This document shows positions 11,085-24,238 of a stretch of 64,000 nucleotides of DNA, piece by piece; the first letter of the stretch is position 1, and each line of letters begins with the position of its first letter. A model generated the notes under the pieces. The model was not told where the DNA came from and searched no databases. It worked only from the letters and a program-made list of their open reading frames with translations. Source of the stretch: Haliclystus octoradiatus. Lineage: Eukaryota; Cnidaria; Staurozoa; Stauromedusae; Haliclystidae. Position numbers and translations under genes: made by a program. The stretch lies in the NCBI GenBank assembly GCA_916610825.1, contig OU744448.1, positions 18,889,032 through 18,953,031 on the forward strand, written 5' to 3'.

Positions 11085-11109
11085 AATGCGCCACAACTTT
11101 TTAATCAAC

Positions 11110-14100
11110 ATGGCGGAGAGTGAAGGTATTGTAGCGACTGAATTACAAACGCAACTAGTGTCTGAAACGACGCCTACAGCGGTACCTGAACCTGCGAAAG
11201 AAAACGGTATTTAGCCAATTAGTTGTTTATTTGAATTTTGAAACATTTCGATGGTAATGTGGGCAAGGAATAATTAAGGCTTTCATTTGCAGAGAAGGAA
11301 ACGCCGACGACAACCCCGATGGAAGTTGACATTCAAGCAGCTGTATTGAAACCTGAACCGGAGGTTTGTGTACTTTATGATTTATGTTTCCGTTTCATTA
11401 TATGTACCAAGACTCCGTGATTTTGCTTATGCTCCAAAGAAAATTCCATTGAAATCCTTAAAAGCAGAATGCAGACCAACTCAACTGCAAATGTTCGTTT
11501 TTTATATTTCGTAATGACATGATGCCTGAATGCCTGATAACAAATTTCTGTCCCAGTCACTGACTGAATCTGAATTCTGATGCAATGTAGATATGTACCA
11601 ACTGTTAACATCTGGGCACTCGTAATATTACAGGAAGAGACTTTTACAGAAGCGATAAGCGCACATGTATCTAATTGACATCTTAGCCTACAGACAATCA
11701 CGTCCAACTGTAATGTGTTATCAACAATGACATCTTGTCGCCCTGGTGATTGATTGACTATGAAATGATTTGTTATAACTTAGGTAGCTCCACCAGTGGT
11801 GCCAACAGAGGAGGACACATTGACCACACTGCAGCTGCAGGTAAGTTTGTGATTCTACCAAAGACCAAATGGATAATGTATATATTACTAATTTACTACT
11901 AATTCTGGACAAATTTATCTGGACAAATCTGAGTTCTCCCGCAAAGAATCCAAAAACCTGTCAAAGCACTGGCACGCGTAAATATTCAATAATTCAGTAA
12001 AGCCATTTCAGAAATTAATTAAGTTCAACTTCTACAGCTAAACCCGTAAAAGTGAAATGTGTTTTAGCTTTTCGAGAACCTTAAAGTTGTAAAGACGCCA
12101 TTAGTTGTTCCTATAAACTGCACAATATTGTCTATCAATTAAAATTATTCTAAATTCTAAATTCAATCATCTTATTTAATTTGCAATTTTAATTTCAATT
12201 TGTAAATAAAAATTTCGAAAAATTAATACTGTATTCTAGTTTCAATATTCCAAAGAGCTCTCAAGAAATTAGACTTGTTCTCAAAGTTATGACTTTGGTA
12301 TAATTCTTTTTTAATAGAATATAGTAGGCCACATATGTGATTGGTAGAATGAATAGATAGAATAGTAAAGATAGGCCTACATAGTATAGTCAACAACTCT
12401 TGAAGTTGTTTTCCATGTGGAATCTGATGTATATGTTTTGCAATACTTGATTTCATTTTGCAGCCAACGAATGCAACCATAAAGCTAAAGTTTGGCTGTG
12501 TTCATCGATAGAGGTGTCCCAATTAATCAAAAATAACCTTTGTCTGGAACATCAATTATTTCTCATCAATTTCACTAAACAATGATTTGCTTTCTAATTC
12601 AATGGGTCATTGATTTTTCATTAAAAACAATTTGAATGAAATTGTTACGAATATCATTTAAAAATACAACGCCAAAAATTCAACATAACTGTTTTTCAAA
12701 CATGTTTGCAATATTAGAAATATAGTAAAGCTACGGCTACATGACTTTTTTTTCGTAGCCCAACACACGCCAACTCAGTGGCCAATGTAAATGTGTGTTG
12801 GTGAAATAAAATGAGACGTGGCTAAATGACTTTTTCATTTTTGGCCAACATCAACATATTGAAGCACAATTTTAGTTGACAAAATGGCGACCGTAAAATA
12901 CAGAAGTTGAGAAATGGCTGTCCGCATCAAATTACGAATTACGTCATTTTAAACCAATTGCTGAAGCCTCATATTTTGCTGATCAAAAGCTGTGTTGGCC
13001 TGAGTTGGCCAAAGCGGCTAAATGACTTTTTTGATATGGCCGACAACATCGAAAAAGGTCGAGAACAATAGATTGTTGGGCTCCGTTGGCCAAATTTTTG
13101 ATCATCTTCAAACTGCTATTTTTCGTATCCCAACACACGCCAACTCATCCTGATTCAGCCCAACTCAATTTCGGGATGGCTAAATGACTTTTTATTTTGG
13201 CCAACATTAAAAAAATCAGAGTTGGCGTGTGTTGGGCTACGAAAAGAAAGTCATTTAGCCGTAGCTTAAAAGTTACATCTAGATATATCAAATCCCATGC
13301 TGTTAGTTTTTTAATTTCTCAATTGAATTTTCAATCACAGAGTATATATTTAATTGATTTTATGAAAAAATATTCAATCTGTTGCAGCTAGTCGCCATAT
13401 TCAAAACATATGTCTAGAGGCTTGGTTAAAACCGTGCAGGTATAGACCTATACCTGCACGCTTTTAATGATTGCCATGGAATTTCGTGGGTTGTCTTGAC
13501 ATAACTGCTAAACACGTGGTACAAATCCACCAATCATGACACAAGTTTTTTTTCAAGTGATTATCAATATTGATTAATGGCATGTTTTTGACTAGGGATG
13601 CGAATCGAATATCGATTATTCGAATAGTAAAATGAATATTCGATTATTTAAATTAATTTTAAATATGATTGTTTCCAAATATAAAGCAACGTTTCTTGGA
13701 AAAATTGTTCTTCAAGATCAAATGCTCTTTTCGCCAATATAAAATACGAAACAAAAACGCGATAAATCATTCAAATCAACATCTTTTGCATGTTTGAATG
13801 GTCTACGGAACTCCCCCTAATTACCATAACAAAGAAAATCTCAAGTTATGCGCCATTAGTTCTATTTCATACTCTGTTGCTATGACAATTAACTGATTGA
13901 ACAAACGTGATGAAACAGGAAGCGCGTTGAATAACATAATTTCTGTAAATTAATGTCGAAGCGAACTGAGCAAACAAACAGTTATGTCTGTGTATTCAAA
14001 ATCTTTAAAAATCTATGAAAAGATAGTTAAGTTGAATTTGATGTTTTCAACACATTTCTTGCAGTCCTGGAAAAGGTTTTGTTTGTGTTTTCATTGTCTA

Positions 14101-17100
14101 CTTGAATGATAACAATAGAACAAAAGATTTCGAGTAATATTCTATTCGAATCGAATAGTGCATTCGAATCGAATAGTGCATTGTTGAATATTCGATTACC
14201 GTTTTGACTGTAGATTCGCATCCCTATTTTTGACCACAATTGATAATCTGTCAATTATTTTATTTTATTGGCAGATTAGCCCAATATTCCAGACATTTTG
14301 TTAGTTTTGGAAATTGTAATTTGTTTTGTTTACATCCCATCATTTTTTTGATTTTAAAATGTCACACGTTATTTTTCATACTCATTGACATTCTATTGTT
14401 TGAATTGAAAAGGTTAAACACCTTAGTGTTGATGTGAGAATCATGTGAGCACTTTTGAATGAATAATTAATAAAACCATTTATCAAAATAATCAGTATAC
14501 CGTCTACCAATTTAATCTGCCAATTGTGGATCAACAATTGGCAACACAGTAGCGTCATGGGTGAAAATTACCAACAATTTTACAATCAGAACATCTCTGT
14601 TCATCATACTCCCATGATTGATTCTTTATCACATTTCACCTAGAAAACAGTTGAGGATGAAAAAGCATCTATGGAGAATCAAAAAGCAAGGGCGGAACTA
14701 CAATCATTACCAACTAGACTCTACCTAGACCAGACAGTTGTACCAATTCTTCTTCAAGGTTTAACAGCGCTTTCGAAAGAAAGGTAAGCCTAAACTATTC
14801 AGAACACTGATTCTGTAAACCACTAATTTTCAGGTCATTGTGCAACCTCGTACCAACCAAAGTGTTTATATAACCCGTATTGCACAATAAAGTGCTTACG
14901 GTAATGCTTTGTCTTATACGTCTTCAACAAATCCTTTCCTGTGCATCTATGATCACGCTTATGATCTATGATTCAATATTGGTTGTAATTATCACACATA
15001 TCGTTCACAATTAGAAAGATCGAATAGCCGAATTATGACATTCGTATTCATCTCGAATCCCAATGTCATATTATCTTATCCTGGTACAACTGGTCAAACT
15101 TTCATAACATATACCTAATATCTTACTCTTCTAAAGATATGTAGAGTAATTTGTGGGCGCACAGAGATGTAGGATCTATGTTGAAAGTGTCTGAGGTGAG
15201 GCTCTTTGAGGGAGGTATTACTTTGGTCATAAGAATCAATGAAATCACATCTCCAAGCTCTTGTGAATTGTTCAGTTTATTATATAAAAATAGCTCCGCT
15301 ATGCTCGGACTCATGGTGAATGATATAATAATCAAAATAAACAAATTGAAATCAAATTCAATAGAATATCAAATCAATCAAATCATCATGCAAAGAAAAT
15401 CAAATCGAATCAACCTCAATGAATTAAACAATAAAATAAAATAAAATAAATTAAAACAAAAAAATCAAAGCAAAAGAAAATTAATCAAACCAATATAATA
15501 ATTATTGTATAAGTTAGATTAATAAAATAAATAAAAAGTTTGAGATAGATATTAAGAATGGAATAATAAATAAAAGTTGAAAAAAGTAAAAAGAAAGTAG
15601 AGTAAAACTATCAGAAAAAAAAATATACCCAAATAATAAATCAAATAAAAAAAAGGAAAAAATGATATTGCAGACCGTTAGAATTGAACCCCAACCCCAT
15701 GCGCAGGGTAAAGACGGTCCACCCCTAGATCAAACCAAGATTAAAGATTCCAAATGACCACTTATAATACAGGTGTGAGTTGTAAATGATGTGCGAAGTT
15801 GCAAGTTGATGTCGCAGCAGAATTAAAACATTTTAATAAACAACTTTTAGGAATGTAAACAACAAATAACCATTCAAACTATTACCAGAAGAATATTTAT
15901 TTCTTACTACTTATACTAGGGGCTTAGTGCAATTTTATAACGTACAGTAAATGATGTGAAATTTTCCCTTCAGGGTATCGCCTTGTTATTGTTGTCGCAT
16001 GGACAAACTGGTTTAAATAGTCTTTACAATATATTCCAAATAAAACCATGACGACTGGTTTAGCAGTTTAATGTAAGAAATAACTTCAGAAAACAATATA
16101 AACAATAAATATATAATACTGTCTTGTCTAAGCCCCCAAATAAATGATGAATTGTCGATTTATAAGTTCTCACGGTCAAACACAACTGTTTTGGACAGCT
16201 TGATCTTTACATAAATATGTAGTTTAATAGTTATTAATAGAATTAATACTAATGAGTTTAAGACGCGTCGTTACTTAGATTTAGCGCATGCGCACATAAT
16301 ATTTGTAATTTAATAAAAGTAAATGTAGTATTTGTTTTCCGGGTCAGTAGTGTTTGGAGATCAAACTGTTTTAGATAAATGTAGAATGTTGAGAAATAGA
16401 AAAAGTATTTAATCGAATTTATCATTAAAGAATTTATGATTATTATAATTAAAAGTTATTGAGTTAAATACGTCTCTTATTTGTTTATGCTGAACTGATG
16501 TTCTTTTACCACTATTGTCCGAAAATTAAAACTAAATCGGTGAGTCCGATACAATCTAAAACATTCGTAATATAAATAAAGAATGTCAGAAGAAGAAGAT
16601 GTTTTGGAAGACACCACTTTAGAAGAAATTAGAAAAGATAGGACTGTTGCGAGGAGAAAATTTAATAAAGTGGTAAAAGAGTTAGAGGTATTTTTGAGAA
16701 GCAATCCTGCAAATTCACTCGTTGAAAGTTTGTTGAATGATTGTACAGAAAAATATTTTACCTTGAGAAAAATAATAGAGAAATTAGAGGACATTATTGT
16801 AGATAACGCTGATATCGATACATTGGAAAAGTACAGTTCGAATTTATTAGAAGACTTCGCTAAAATAAGCCAAAATGATACATCAGAAGAACCGAGATAG
16901 AAGTTTAAAAGGAGACACTACCTTCTATATCTACACCTAAAATGCAAAACAATCCGCTAGAAAGATTAAAAATATTAAAGTTTTCTGGGAACATTAGGGA
17001 TTATCCTTCGTGGAAAATCAGATTTAAACATGCAATGGAAAAATATCATCAAGATGACGAAGAACAATTACAACGATTACAAGTGGCATTAGCTGAGCAA

Positions 17101-20100
17101 TGCGAAATTAAGAAAGATATATTAGCATGTTCGAATGTAGAATCAGCGTGGAAACTATTAGATAATCGATATGGAGATATCAATGAACTAGTGACATTAT
17201 TACTAAAAGACATCAAAAGCTACAAGCAATTAAAAACTACAGATTATAAGACCTTAAGAAGTTACGCTAGTGCCATTAGAGTATTTGTAACCCGCATGGA
17301 GGACCTTGGGCGTGAAGAAGAAGTGAAAGGTATCTATTTATTTAACGACCTTTTAAGTAAACTTGAACCTAGTGATCAAGCTAGTTATAGTTTTAACATG
17401 ATTTCAGTGAGTAAAAGCGAAAATGTTCATTCATTGCTAGAATGGCTAGAAATAAAAGCTAAATGTCGTGCTAGAGGGCAAACAACGGAAACCAGATCTT
17501 CCCGGATCACAAAAGCCCACATAGCTACAGCTGATAACTTATCACGTACAGAAGACACAAACAATTTCAAAAATTATAAACAATGCCTTGCAGGATGTGA
17601 TGCTAGACATACATTGATTGATTGCCCTGTTTTTGTAGAAAGTGACGTAGACAGTAGACGTAAAATCGTGATAGATGCAAAATCTTGTTTTAATTGTTTG
17701 AAACCAGCACACGTGGCAAATCAATGTTACAACAAATGTCGTTGCACCACATGCGGTAAAAAGCATCATGACTTATTACATTTTACTGCTGAAACTACAA
17801 GTACAAATAGCGTAACTAGTGGGAACATTCAAAACCAAAGTTATTTATACAATAAACAAACAAATGCTATATTACCTATTATTAAAGTAAATGTACTAGA
17901 TGATAAGGGTAATTCACACAAAGCAATAGCGCTAATAGACTCAGGAAGTACACAAACAATGATAAGCACAAAGTTTATGAATAAACTTAATTTAAAAGGT
18001 ACAAAAAAGTTAATTACTTTTATTGTTGCTGGCGGTAGTACCAAGACAGAACAGTCACGTTATGTTGACATTGAGATTACACCAAGAGATGATACGAAAC
18101 AACGGTATAGTGTTGGATGTTATGCAATTAAACAGACATGTGCACCAGCTACTAGCATATCTAAAAATTGTTTATTAGAACAAGAACATTTACGTGATAT
18201 AATGCCACAAATATACTGTGCAGGCGGTAGTATTGATTTATTAATTGGAACTGACCTGCCAGTGGCCCACATGGACATAGAAACAATCAGTGGAGATATA
18301 ACGGCTAAACGTTAGGTGTTCGGATGGACAATAGTGGGAAAATTTCCAGGAAGTCATCAATTAAACTCAACTACAATTACTATTAATTCAGTCTCTGCTA
18401 TAGACAATGTCGAATTCAATTTAGCCAAATATTTTGAAACAGAGGCTATTGGTATTAAGCCCTCTCAAGAGTGTATATGTACTGATAGCGAAAAGTCTGA
18501 ATCAGCATTCATCAAACATGTCAAAGAGTATACAAGCAGAGCTGAAGATGGAAGGATTGAAATAAAAATGCCTTGGAAAAAGGGTCATCCATGTCTACCA
18601 AATAATCGACCAGCAGCGGAAAAGAGACTGATTCAGTTAGAGAAAAAACTTACGAAATCACCACAAAAACTTGAACAATACAATGAAGAAATCAATATAT
18701 TAGTACAGATGGGATTTGTAAGAAAGTTGAGCAAGGAAGAAATTATTCCAGATGAAAAAGCATGGTACCTACCTCATCAAGCAGTCGAGAAGCCTGAAAG
18801 GGAAACTACAAAGATGCGTCTGGTGTTTGACTCGGCATCTCAATACAAAGGTATTTGTCTTAATGATGCATTAGAGAAAGGACCGAATTTAATTGATAAT
18901 TTACTACAAGTATTTCTTGGTTGGCGCGAAGATATTATTGGTATAACAGGAGATATATCAAAGATGTTTAATCAAGTATTAGTACATCCTGACGATCAAA
19001 AATACCATCGATTTTTATGGAGAAATGGACAATTTAATTGTGAACCTGAAACCTATCAATGAATAAGATTAAGTTTTGGTGATAAACCAGCCCCAGATCT
19101 AGCAGGCTGGGCAATAAAATTATTAGCTATGGAAAATAAAATTGAATATCAAGAAGCTGCATTTGTATTAAATAATAGAATTTATGTTGATGATATTGGA
19201 CATTCAGTTAAGTCAGAAGAACAAGCTGAAACAGTTACACGTGATTTAGACATTGTCTTAGGAAAAGGTCAATTTAAAATAAAAGCATGGAATTCTAACA
19301 GTAAATTATTGGATAAAACAGGGAAGGAAATGTGTGAAATTCCAGGTCATTATTGGTACAAACATGACGACACATTTCAATTAAAAATTAGAGAGGTAAT
19401 CAAACTACAAACTGTAACAAAGAGAGCAATACTTAGCTGCATTGCAAAAGTATGGGACCCTATTGGATTATTGTCTCCCTTTACTGTACAAAATAAGATT
19501 CAAATGCAAAATTTATGGACTAGAGGTTTAGAATGGGATACAATTTTACCAGCTGATGAACATCCATTTTGGACTAATTTAATTGATAGTCTTAATACAG
19601 TAATGAATTGTCAAATAGATCGTAGTCTAAAACCTACTAACGCTATTGGTTCACCTCAATTACATGGATTTTCAGATGGTGGCGAGCAAGCCTATGGATG
19701 TTGTGTATTTCTACGCTGGAAACTTATTGATCATAGTTATGAATGTCGTTTTGTAGCAGGTAAAGCATTTGTGACACCATTAAAACGAAAAACTATTCCA
19801 AGAATTGAATTAATGGGATGTCAAATATTAACTCGTCTTATGAATACAGTTGAAAATGCACTGAACACAGAACTATCAAGCAAGATATTATGGTGTGATT
19901 CAACTACTGCAATGAATTGGATACATAGTAACCCACGCGACTTCAAACCATTCGTAGGAACTCGTATTGCAGAAATTCAAGAAGCATGCGATCCTGCACT
20001 ATGGCGCTATGTTTCTTCTGGACTCAACCCAAGTGATGCTCTAACAAAAGGAATCACAAAAGAACAGTTGGAAGATTGGTACAAAGGCCCACAGTTTCTC

Positions 20101-23100
20101 TATTGTAATGAAGATCAATGGCCTGAAGTAGAACCATCAACAGAAAAGCATCAGTATCAAAACGAAATTGAATCAGAGAAGAAAAGTAAGATTATTATTA
20201 ACTCTGTAAACAATGTAACAAATGACATTGTTACTAATCTCTTGAGTATTTCAACATTTAACAAGATGAAAAGAATTATTGCAATTTGGAAAAGATTTAT
20301 TAATAATTGTAAAGGAACAAGAAAAGACGTTGTAACATGTCCATTATCACCTCAAGAAATTATCTTAGCAGAGCAAACATTGTTTAAATTATCACAAGAA
20401 CAAATTAATTTTAATGATAAACAATATCAAAATGTATCACCTTTCAAAGATGATAATAATGTATGGAGAGCAAATGGTAGAGTGGAATGTGCTGACAAGT
20501 TACCATACGAACAAAGATACCCTGTTATTTTATCTAAAGATCATAAAATTACTTAACTTATGATTAGAAATTTACATCTAAAATTATTACATCCAGGTAG
20601 TAAAAGGTTAACAGATGAAAGCAGAAGAAAATATTATATCATTGGTATTGCAAATGTATGTAAGTCTATTAACCATGCATGTATTATTTGTAACAGAAAG
20701 AGGCAAAATTTAGAAGGTCAACTTATGGGTAATTTACCACCAGAAAGAATCGATACATTTACACCGGCATTTATTAATACTGCTTGTGATTTCTTTGGTC
20801 CATTGAAAGTTAAAATTAAAAGAAATACTTTAGATAAAGCATACGGTTGTTTATTTACCTGTTTAACAACAAGAGCTGTTCATGCTGAAGTATGTACTGA
20901 TATGTCAACCGATACATTTATTATGGCGTTAAGAAGATTTATGTGTATTCTAGGAAATCCGGCTTATATATTTTCTGATCAAGGCACAAACTTTATAGGT
21001 GCTCAATCATACCTAAGAGATATGATCAAAAATTATAACAAAGAGAAAATTGCTAATTATTGTACTGAGCAACTTATTAATTTTAAGTGGGATTTTAATA
21101 CCCCAACAGCTAGTCATAGAAATGGAGCTGTAGAATCTCTTATTAAGAGTATTAGAAATGCATTAAATATGATATGCGGTCATTCAAGTTACACTGAGGA
21201 ACAATGGCACACCTTTATGTACGAAGCAATGAATTTAGTTAATTCGCGCCCGTTATATCCATCGTCAAGCGATATTTGGGACGCACCTCCGATTACACCG
21301 AATGATCTATTAATTGGTCAAAGTAATATCGGCACCTTCCAACCCAAAACAGAAGGCAGAGTAAACCCTCGCGAGCTTAACAATTCAACACAGAAACGGG
21401 TACAAGCATTCTGGGAGCAATGGGTAAAACATATTCCTCCAACAATGATGTTCAGAAAGAAATGGTTTAAAGAAAGGCGTAATTTATCAGAAGGAGATCT
21501 CTGCATCGAATTAGATCCAAACTTACCACGTGGTTTATGGTGTTTGACCTTAATAAATAAAGTACATCCTGGAAAAGATGGGAAGGTACGACGAGTTACA
21601 ATCAAAACACTTAATGGAATTTTTGATAGACCAATCCATAAGTTATGTCTTATTGCTAGTAAAGAACAGTTAGAATCAAGTAATAATAATTAATGTCGCT
21701 CCTCACTCAGAGACTGGTGTTCCGGTGCTGGGGGTGGGTGTTTTGGACAGCTTGATCTTTACATAAATATGTAGTTTAATAGTTATTAATAGAATTAATA
21801 CTAGTGAGTTTAAGACGCGTCGTTACTTAGATTTAGCGCATGCGCACATAATATTTGTAATTTAATAAAAGTAAATGTAGTAATTGTTTTCCGGGTCAGT
21901 AGTGTTTGGAGATCAAACTGTTTTAGATAAATGTAGAATGTTGAGAAATAGAAAAAGTATTTAATCGAATTTATCATTAAAGAATTTATGATTATTATAA
22001 TTAAAAGTTATTGAGTTAAATACGTCTCTTATTTGTTTATGCTGAACTGATGTTCTTTTACCACTATTGTCCGAAAATTAAAACTAAATCGGTGAGTCCG
22101 ATACAACATCAAAGATTATCTTCGAAGTTTCACCTCAAATAATGATGTTACAGAACGATTAAAACCTTTCATTAACCATTTCAAATGATGAGAAGAAGAA
22201 AACAATCATGTGTTCTACTGATGAAGAGATAATCACGATGTAAACTAATCCAGGAGTATTAGAAAACAATTCATTTAATAATGCAGTTGTAATCTCGCTA
22301 AGCTGCGAGTACACGGACATGGCCGCCATCAGAAAATGTTAGTAAAATGTCACCTGAGTGAAAACGCTCCTAACCGTGATTCCTAAGGCAATGCTAGAAT
22401 CTGAACAATTACTCAGTGAAGTCTAGGCGGATATTGCACAATCGCTGGTGTCTATGCATTGTTTGCAGGCAAAGCAGTATGCGATTTGCTATTTACACAA
22501 AAACCGCGGTAACGGCCACAATCACGGTGGCCATGTGCGAAAACGTAGTCCCAGCATAAAATATAAGTTGCGCCCATAATCACGCTTTCGTAACCGTGAT
22601 TTACAAATTTTTTGAACCTGATAGCATAGACCCATGAATACTCCGTAACCATGAGTCAAAAATACCATGTATGTTGCCAATGTTAAAATAGTTTTGTCCC
22701 TTTGACAGATGTGAAGGCATGTGAAAGCAATATAATTTCAATTATAGGCCTAACCTTTTTGAAGTATATTCTATTATCCTTAACAAAGAAGCTGTAATTA
22801 AACCCTCTTCGAGTTTCAAACAATATACCATTTAGGCCTATACTTTGCAATCTAAAAACAGCAAAGGAAAAAGATTTGTCACAGCAGCGAATAGAGCTTA
22901 CTGATTGGTTAAATAATCATATTTTCTTGTATGAAATAAAACGAGAAGATCTTAAAATAGCTTTTGAGGCCAATTCTCAGTGATTCTGCCATGGCAGAAG
23001 TAATCAAAATGTTTGGAAACGATCGATATTGGGTCAACAAAGATAGATTTTTGACGATGTTATTTATGTCGGACAAAGATGCTGTTTTTAAATTTTAATT

Positions 23101-23378
23101 ATTCAATAAATCAGGATGTTAAATACATTTTATTTGGTTGATTTTCACAAAGGTAAGGTAATATTATGGCCTGTGTAGCCTAAAACTCTTTAAAACACAA
23201 ATCTGAGTTAGACTATCTTGGTTCTATTATAATATCTTGGTATTATGTGATATTGAATGTGACATTTTTAAACCAAGCACCTTCTTATATAATTCTATAT
23301 GTTCTTTCATTTTGTAGACCTGCGGAACCTGTTGAGTTTTTGGCAGCTTTTCTATTGAAGAATAAAAATCAATTTTGA
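11110..23378 (+). CDS. DPY30: DPY30 homolog, five coding exons, 141 aa
   Basis: DPY30 is the small dimeric subunit of the COMPASS/MLL histone H3K4 methyltransferases; it binds ASH2L in the nucleus. Exons: 11110-11206, 11293-11363, 11784-11840, 14644-14783 and 23318-23378 (stop TGA). All junctions are AG/GT and the phases join without a break: one base completes Glu at junction 1, two bases complete Arg at junction 4. The last two exons give the Dpy-30 motif: [20 protein letters not shown], then GLTALSKER, then [12 protein letters not shown]. This matches human DPY30 almost residue by residue, except that the usual PPNP is PAEP. The first three exons encode a longer, acidic, Pro/Thr-rich N-terminus (MEVDIQ...KPEPE), making 141 aa against 99 in human. 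Intron 4 (8.5 kb) contains a DNA element interrupted by a BEL/Pao retrotransposon. Confidence 0.93.
12729..13266. mobile_element. MITE with long terminal inverted repeats and TAA target duplication
   Basis: 538 bp. Ends AGCTACGGCTACATGACTTT and, inverted, AGCTACGGCTAAATGACTTT; similarity continues for about 48 bp (CGTAGCCCAACACACGCCAA). It is flanked by TAA on both sides. The 3-bp TAA duplication suggests a PIF/Harbinger-type element. The interior repeats the same 'CCAACTCA...GGCTAAATGACTTTTT' module, so it folds back several times. A related, larger copy lies at 29797-31505. Confidence 0.85.
13593..14226. mobile_element. hAT-type MITE, 634 bp
   Basis: Terminal inverted repeat TAGGGATGCGAATC at the left against TAGGGATGCGAATC reversed at the right. 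A perfect 8-bp target duplication TTTTTGAC lies at 13585-13592 and 14227-14234. The 8-bp duplication and end sequence fit the hAT superfamily. Subterminal ATTCGAATCGAATAG repeats are present. No transposase frame. Confidence 0.9.
16187..16553 (+). repeat. 5' LTR of the BEL/Pao element
   Basis: 367 bp, TGTTTTGG...GATACA. Differs from the 3' LTR only near 16255 (A/G) and near 16333 (T/A). Confidence 0.93.
16583..16900 (+). CDS. Small BEL/Pao leader ORF, probably the gag N-terminus
   Basis: 105 codons, charged and helical ([25 protein letters not shown]-type heptads), like the coiled-coil start of BEL/Pao Gag. It ends in TAG 41 bp before the main frame and lies in a different frame, so either a frameshift has separated it or it is translated on its own. 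I favour it being the original Gag N-terminus. Confidence 0.6.
   Translation: MSEEEDVLEDTTLEEIRKDRTVARRKFNKVVKELEVFLRSNPANSLVESLLNDCTEKYFTLRKIIEKLEDIIVDNADIDTLEKYSSNLLEDFAKISQNDTSEEPR
16942..21693 (+). pseudogene. BEL/Pao gag-pol, one frame broken by three in-frame stops
   Basis: The same reading frame runs from 16942 to 21693, interrupted only by TAG 18313-18315, TGA 19060-19062 and TAA 20554-20556. Order: a Gag domain of DUF1759 type ([14 protein letters not shown]); zinc-binding Cys/His region ([25 protein letters not shown]); protease ([12 protein letters not shown]); reverse transcriptase with KMRLVFDS and YVDD at 19183-19194; RNase H region with the typical [13 protein letters not shown]; integrase with [18 protein letters not shown] and a GAVESL glutamate. 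The stops fall at the protease/RT border, inside RT and just before integrase. No frameshift occurs in this frame, which is unusual for a decayed copy with nearly identical LTRs. No cellular role is implied. Confidence 0.9.
21739..22105 (+). repeat. 3' LTR of the BEL/Pao element
   Basis: 367 bp, preceded by GGGGGTGGG and followed by ACATC. Confidence 0.93.
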
Positions 23379-24238
23379 TAAAGGAAACACTATAGGCTAA
23401 CTATCAATGTATATATTAAAGGAAATATAGAAAACTCTCTTGAAATTGTACAACTCCAAATAGTGTGACATACAATCTTCTTCCAAATAGATTTATAATA
23501 TGTTTCAGGATATTTTTTAGTAATTCTTGACAAAGTTGTATGAATTTAAGACTGTTTCTGTGAAGTATGATCAACTACCAAATCTTCAAATTACTAACAT
23601 TTATTTACTTGTTTATTCTTTACTGCAATTGTGTGTTTTTGTTCTGCCTTTAAAAACGTCTCAGCTGGATAAACTTTTAAGTAGATTAGGTTATTTAACT
23701 TATTTAAAAGAACTTGATAACCTCACTGCTGTAGTCAGCTCTTTAAAGGCATAATATTGACCGTTGTGCCCTGCGGGCTCAAAGTTAGGAAATGAATGCC
23801 ATTAATTAAGCCACAAGTGGTGTTGTGAATCAATGCTTCATGCACCATTTCAAAGTTCAAGTGCAAAGGTCGCCTCAAATTTATATATGCCGTTAATATA
23901 TGTAAGTTGGATACTGCGCCAGTACAAAAATATAAATAGAGTTTAGAAAATTGAGTGAATTTGTTTCGCTTTCAATTTCAAGCTGCGAATTACTATCATT
24001 CAACAGCCTTCTCATTATTACCCTATAGCACAGTTTAGATTTGGATGTGGTAAACCAACTGGCATCAATCAAAAGGAGTCAAACAAGAAAAGATGCAGTT
24101 GGTTTTACCACATCCTGCATATGGGTGTGCAACCCTTTGAGGTAATTATGAATTTGAAACAATCAACTTAGTTATTAATTTCGTAGTGGATAATGTTCCG
24201 GCAGCCGGAATATTAATTTTAGTTGTATACATTCAACA
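23379..24238. other. Intergenic region between convergent DPY30 and HDHD3
   Basis: No coding signal that I trust. It contains a hairpin at 24043-24115 and presumably the 3' ends of both genes. Confidence 0.5.
24043..24115. repeat. Short hairpin (foldback) sequence
   Basis: GGATGTGGTAAACCAACTG and, inverted, GGATGTGGTAAAACCAACTG flank a 25-bp loop. Probably a tiny MITE remnant. Confidence 0.7.

Larger units (their letters stand above)
10066..11109. other. Intergenic region SDE2/Ty3 to DPY30
   Basis: Contains one copy of a dispersed repeat (10288-10425) and, near its end, the presumed DPY30 promoter and 5' UTR. No other coding signal was seen. Confidence 0.5.
11841..14643 (+). other. DPY30 intron 3
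   Basis: A 2.8-kb intron holding two complete non-autonomous DNA transposons (12729-13266 and 13593-14226). The remainder shows no coding signal. Confidence 0.7.
16187..22105 (+). mobile_element. BEL/Pao LTR retrotransposon inserted in DPY30 intron 4
   Basis: 5,919 bp with 367-bp LTRs (16187-16553 and 21739-22105) that differ at two positions by eye. The flanking 5-mers are ACAAC (16182-16186) and ACATC (22106-22110), a target duplication with one mismatch. GGGGGTGGG at 21730-21738 is the polypurine tract. I do not recognise a primer site after the left LTR. The related DNA element at 29852-30845 shows the uninterrupted site near 30250-30266. It is transcribed in the same direction as DPY30. 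Confidence 0.95.
15293..22657. mobile_element. Non-autonomous DNA element in DPY30 intron 4, split by a BEL/Pao insertion
   Basis: Ends GCTCCGCTATGCTCGGACTC and, at the right, CCATGAGTC, with a 7-bp duplication AAAAATA at 15286-15292 and 22658-22664. Without the BEL/Pao element it is about 1.4 kb. An inverted relative occupies 29852-30845. The blocks CATGATGATTTGATTGATTT (reverse) near 15392 and TCATTAACCATTTCAAATGA near 22169 are shared with that copy. Confidence 0.8.

Noticed and set aside
15661-15745. tRNA-like block with a GGTTCAATTC box on the minus strand
   Set aside because: No full cloverleaf could be drawn and the D-arm is wrong; at most a degraded tRNA-derived fragment.
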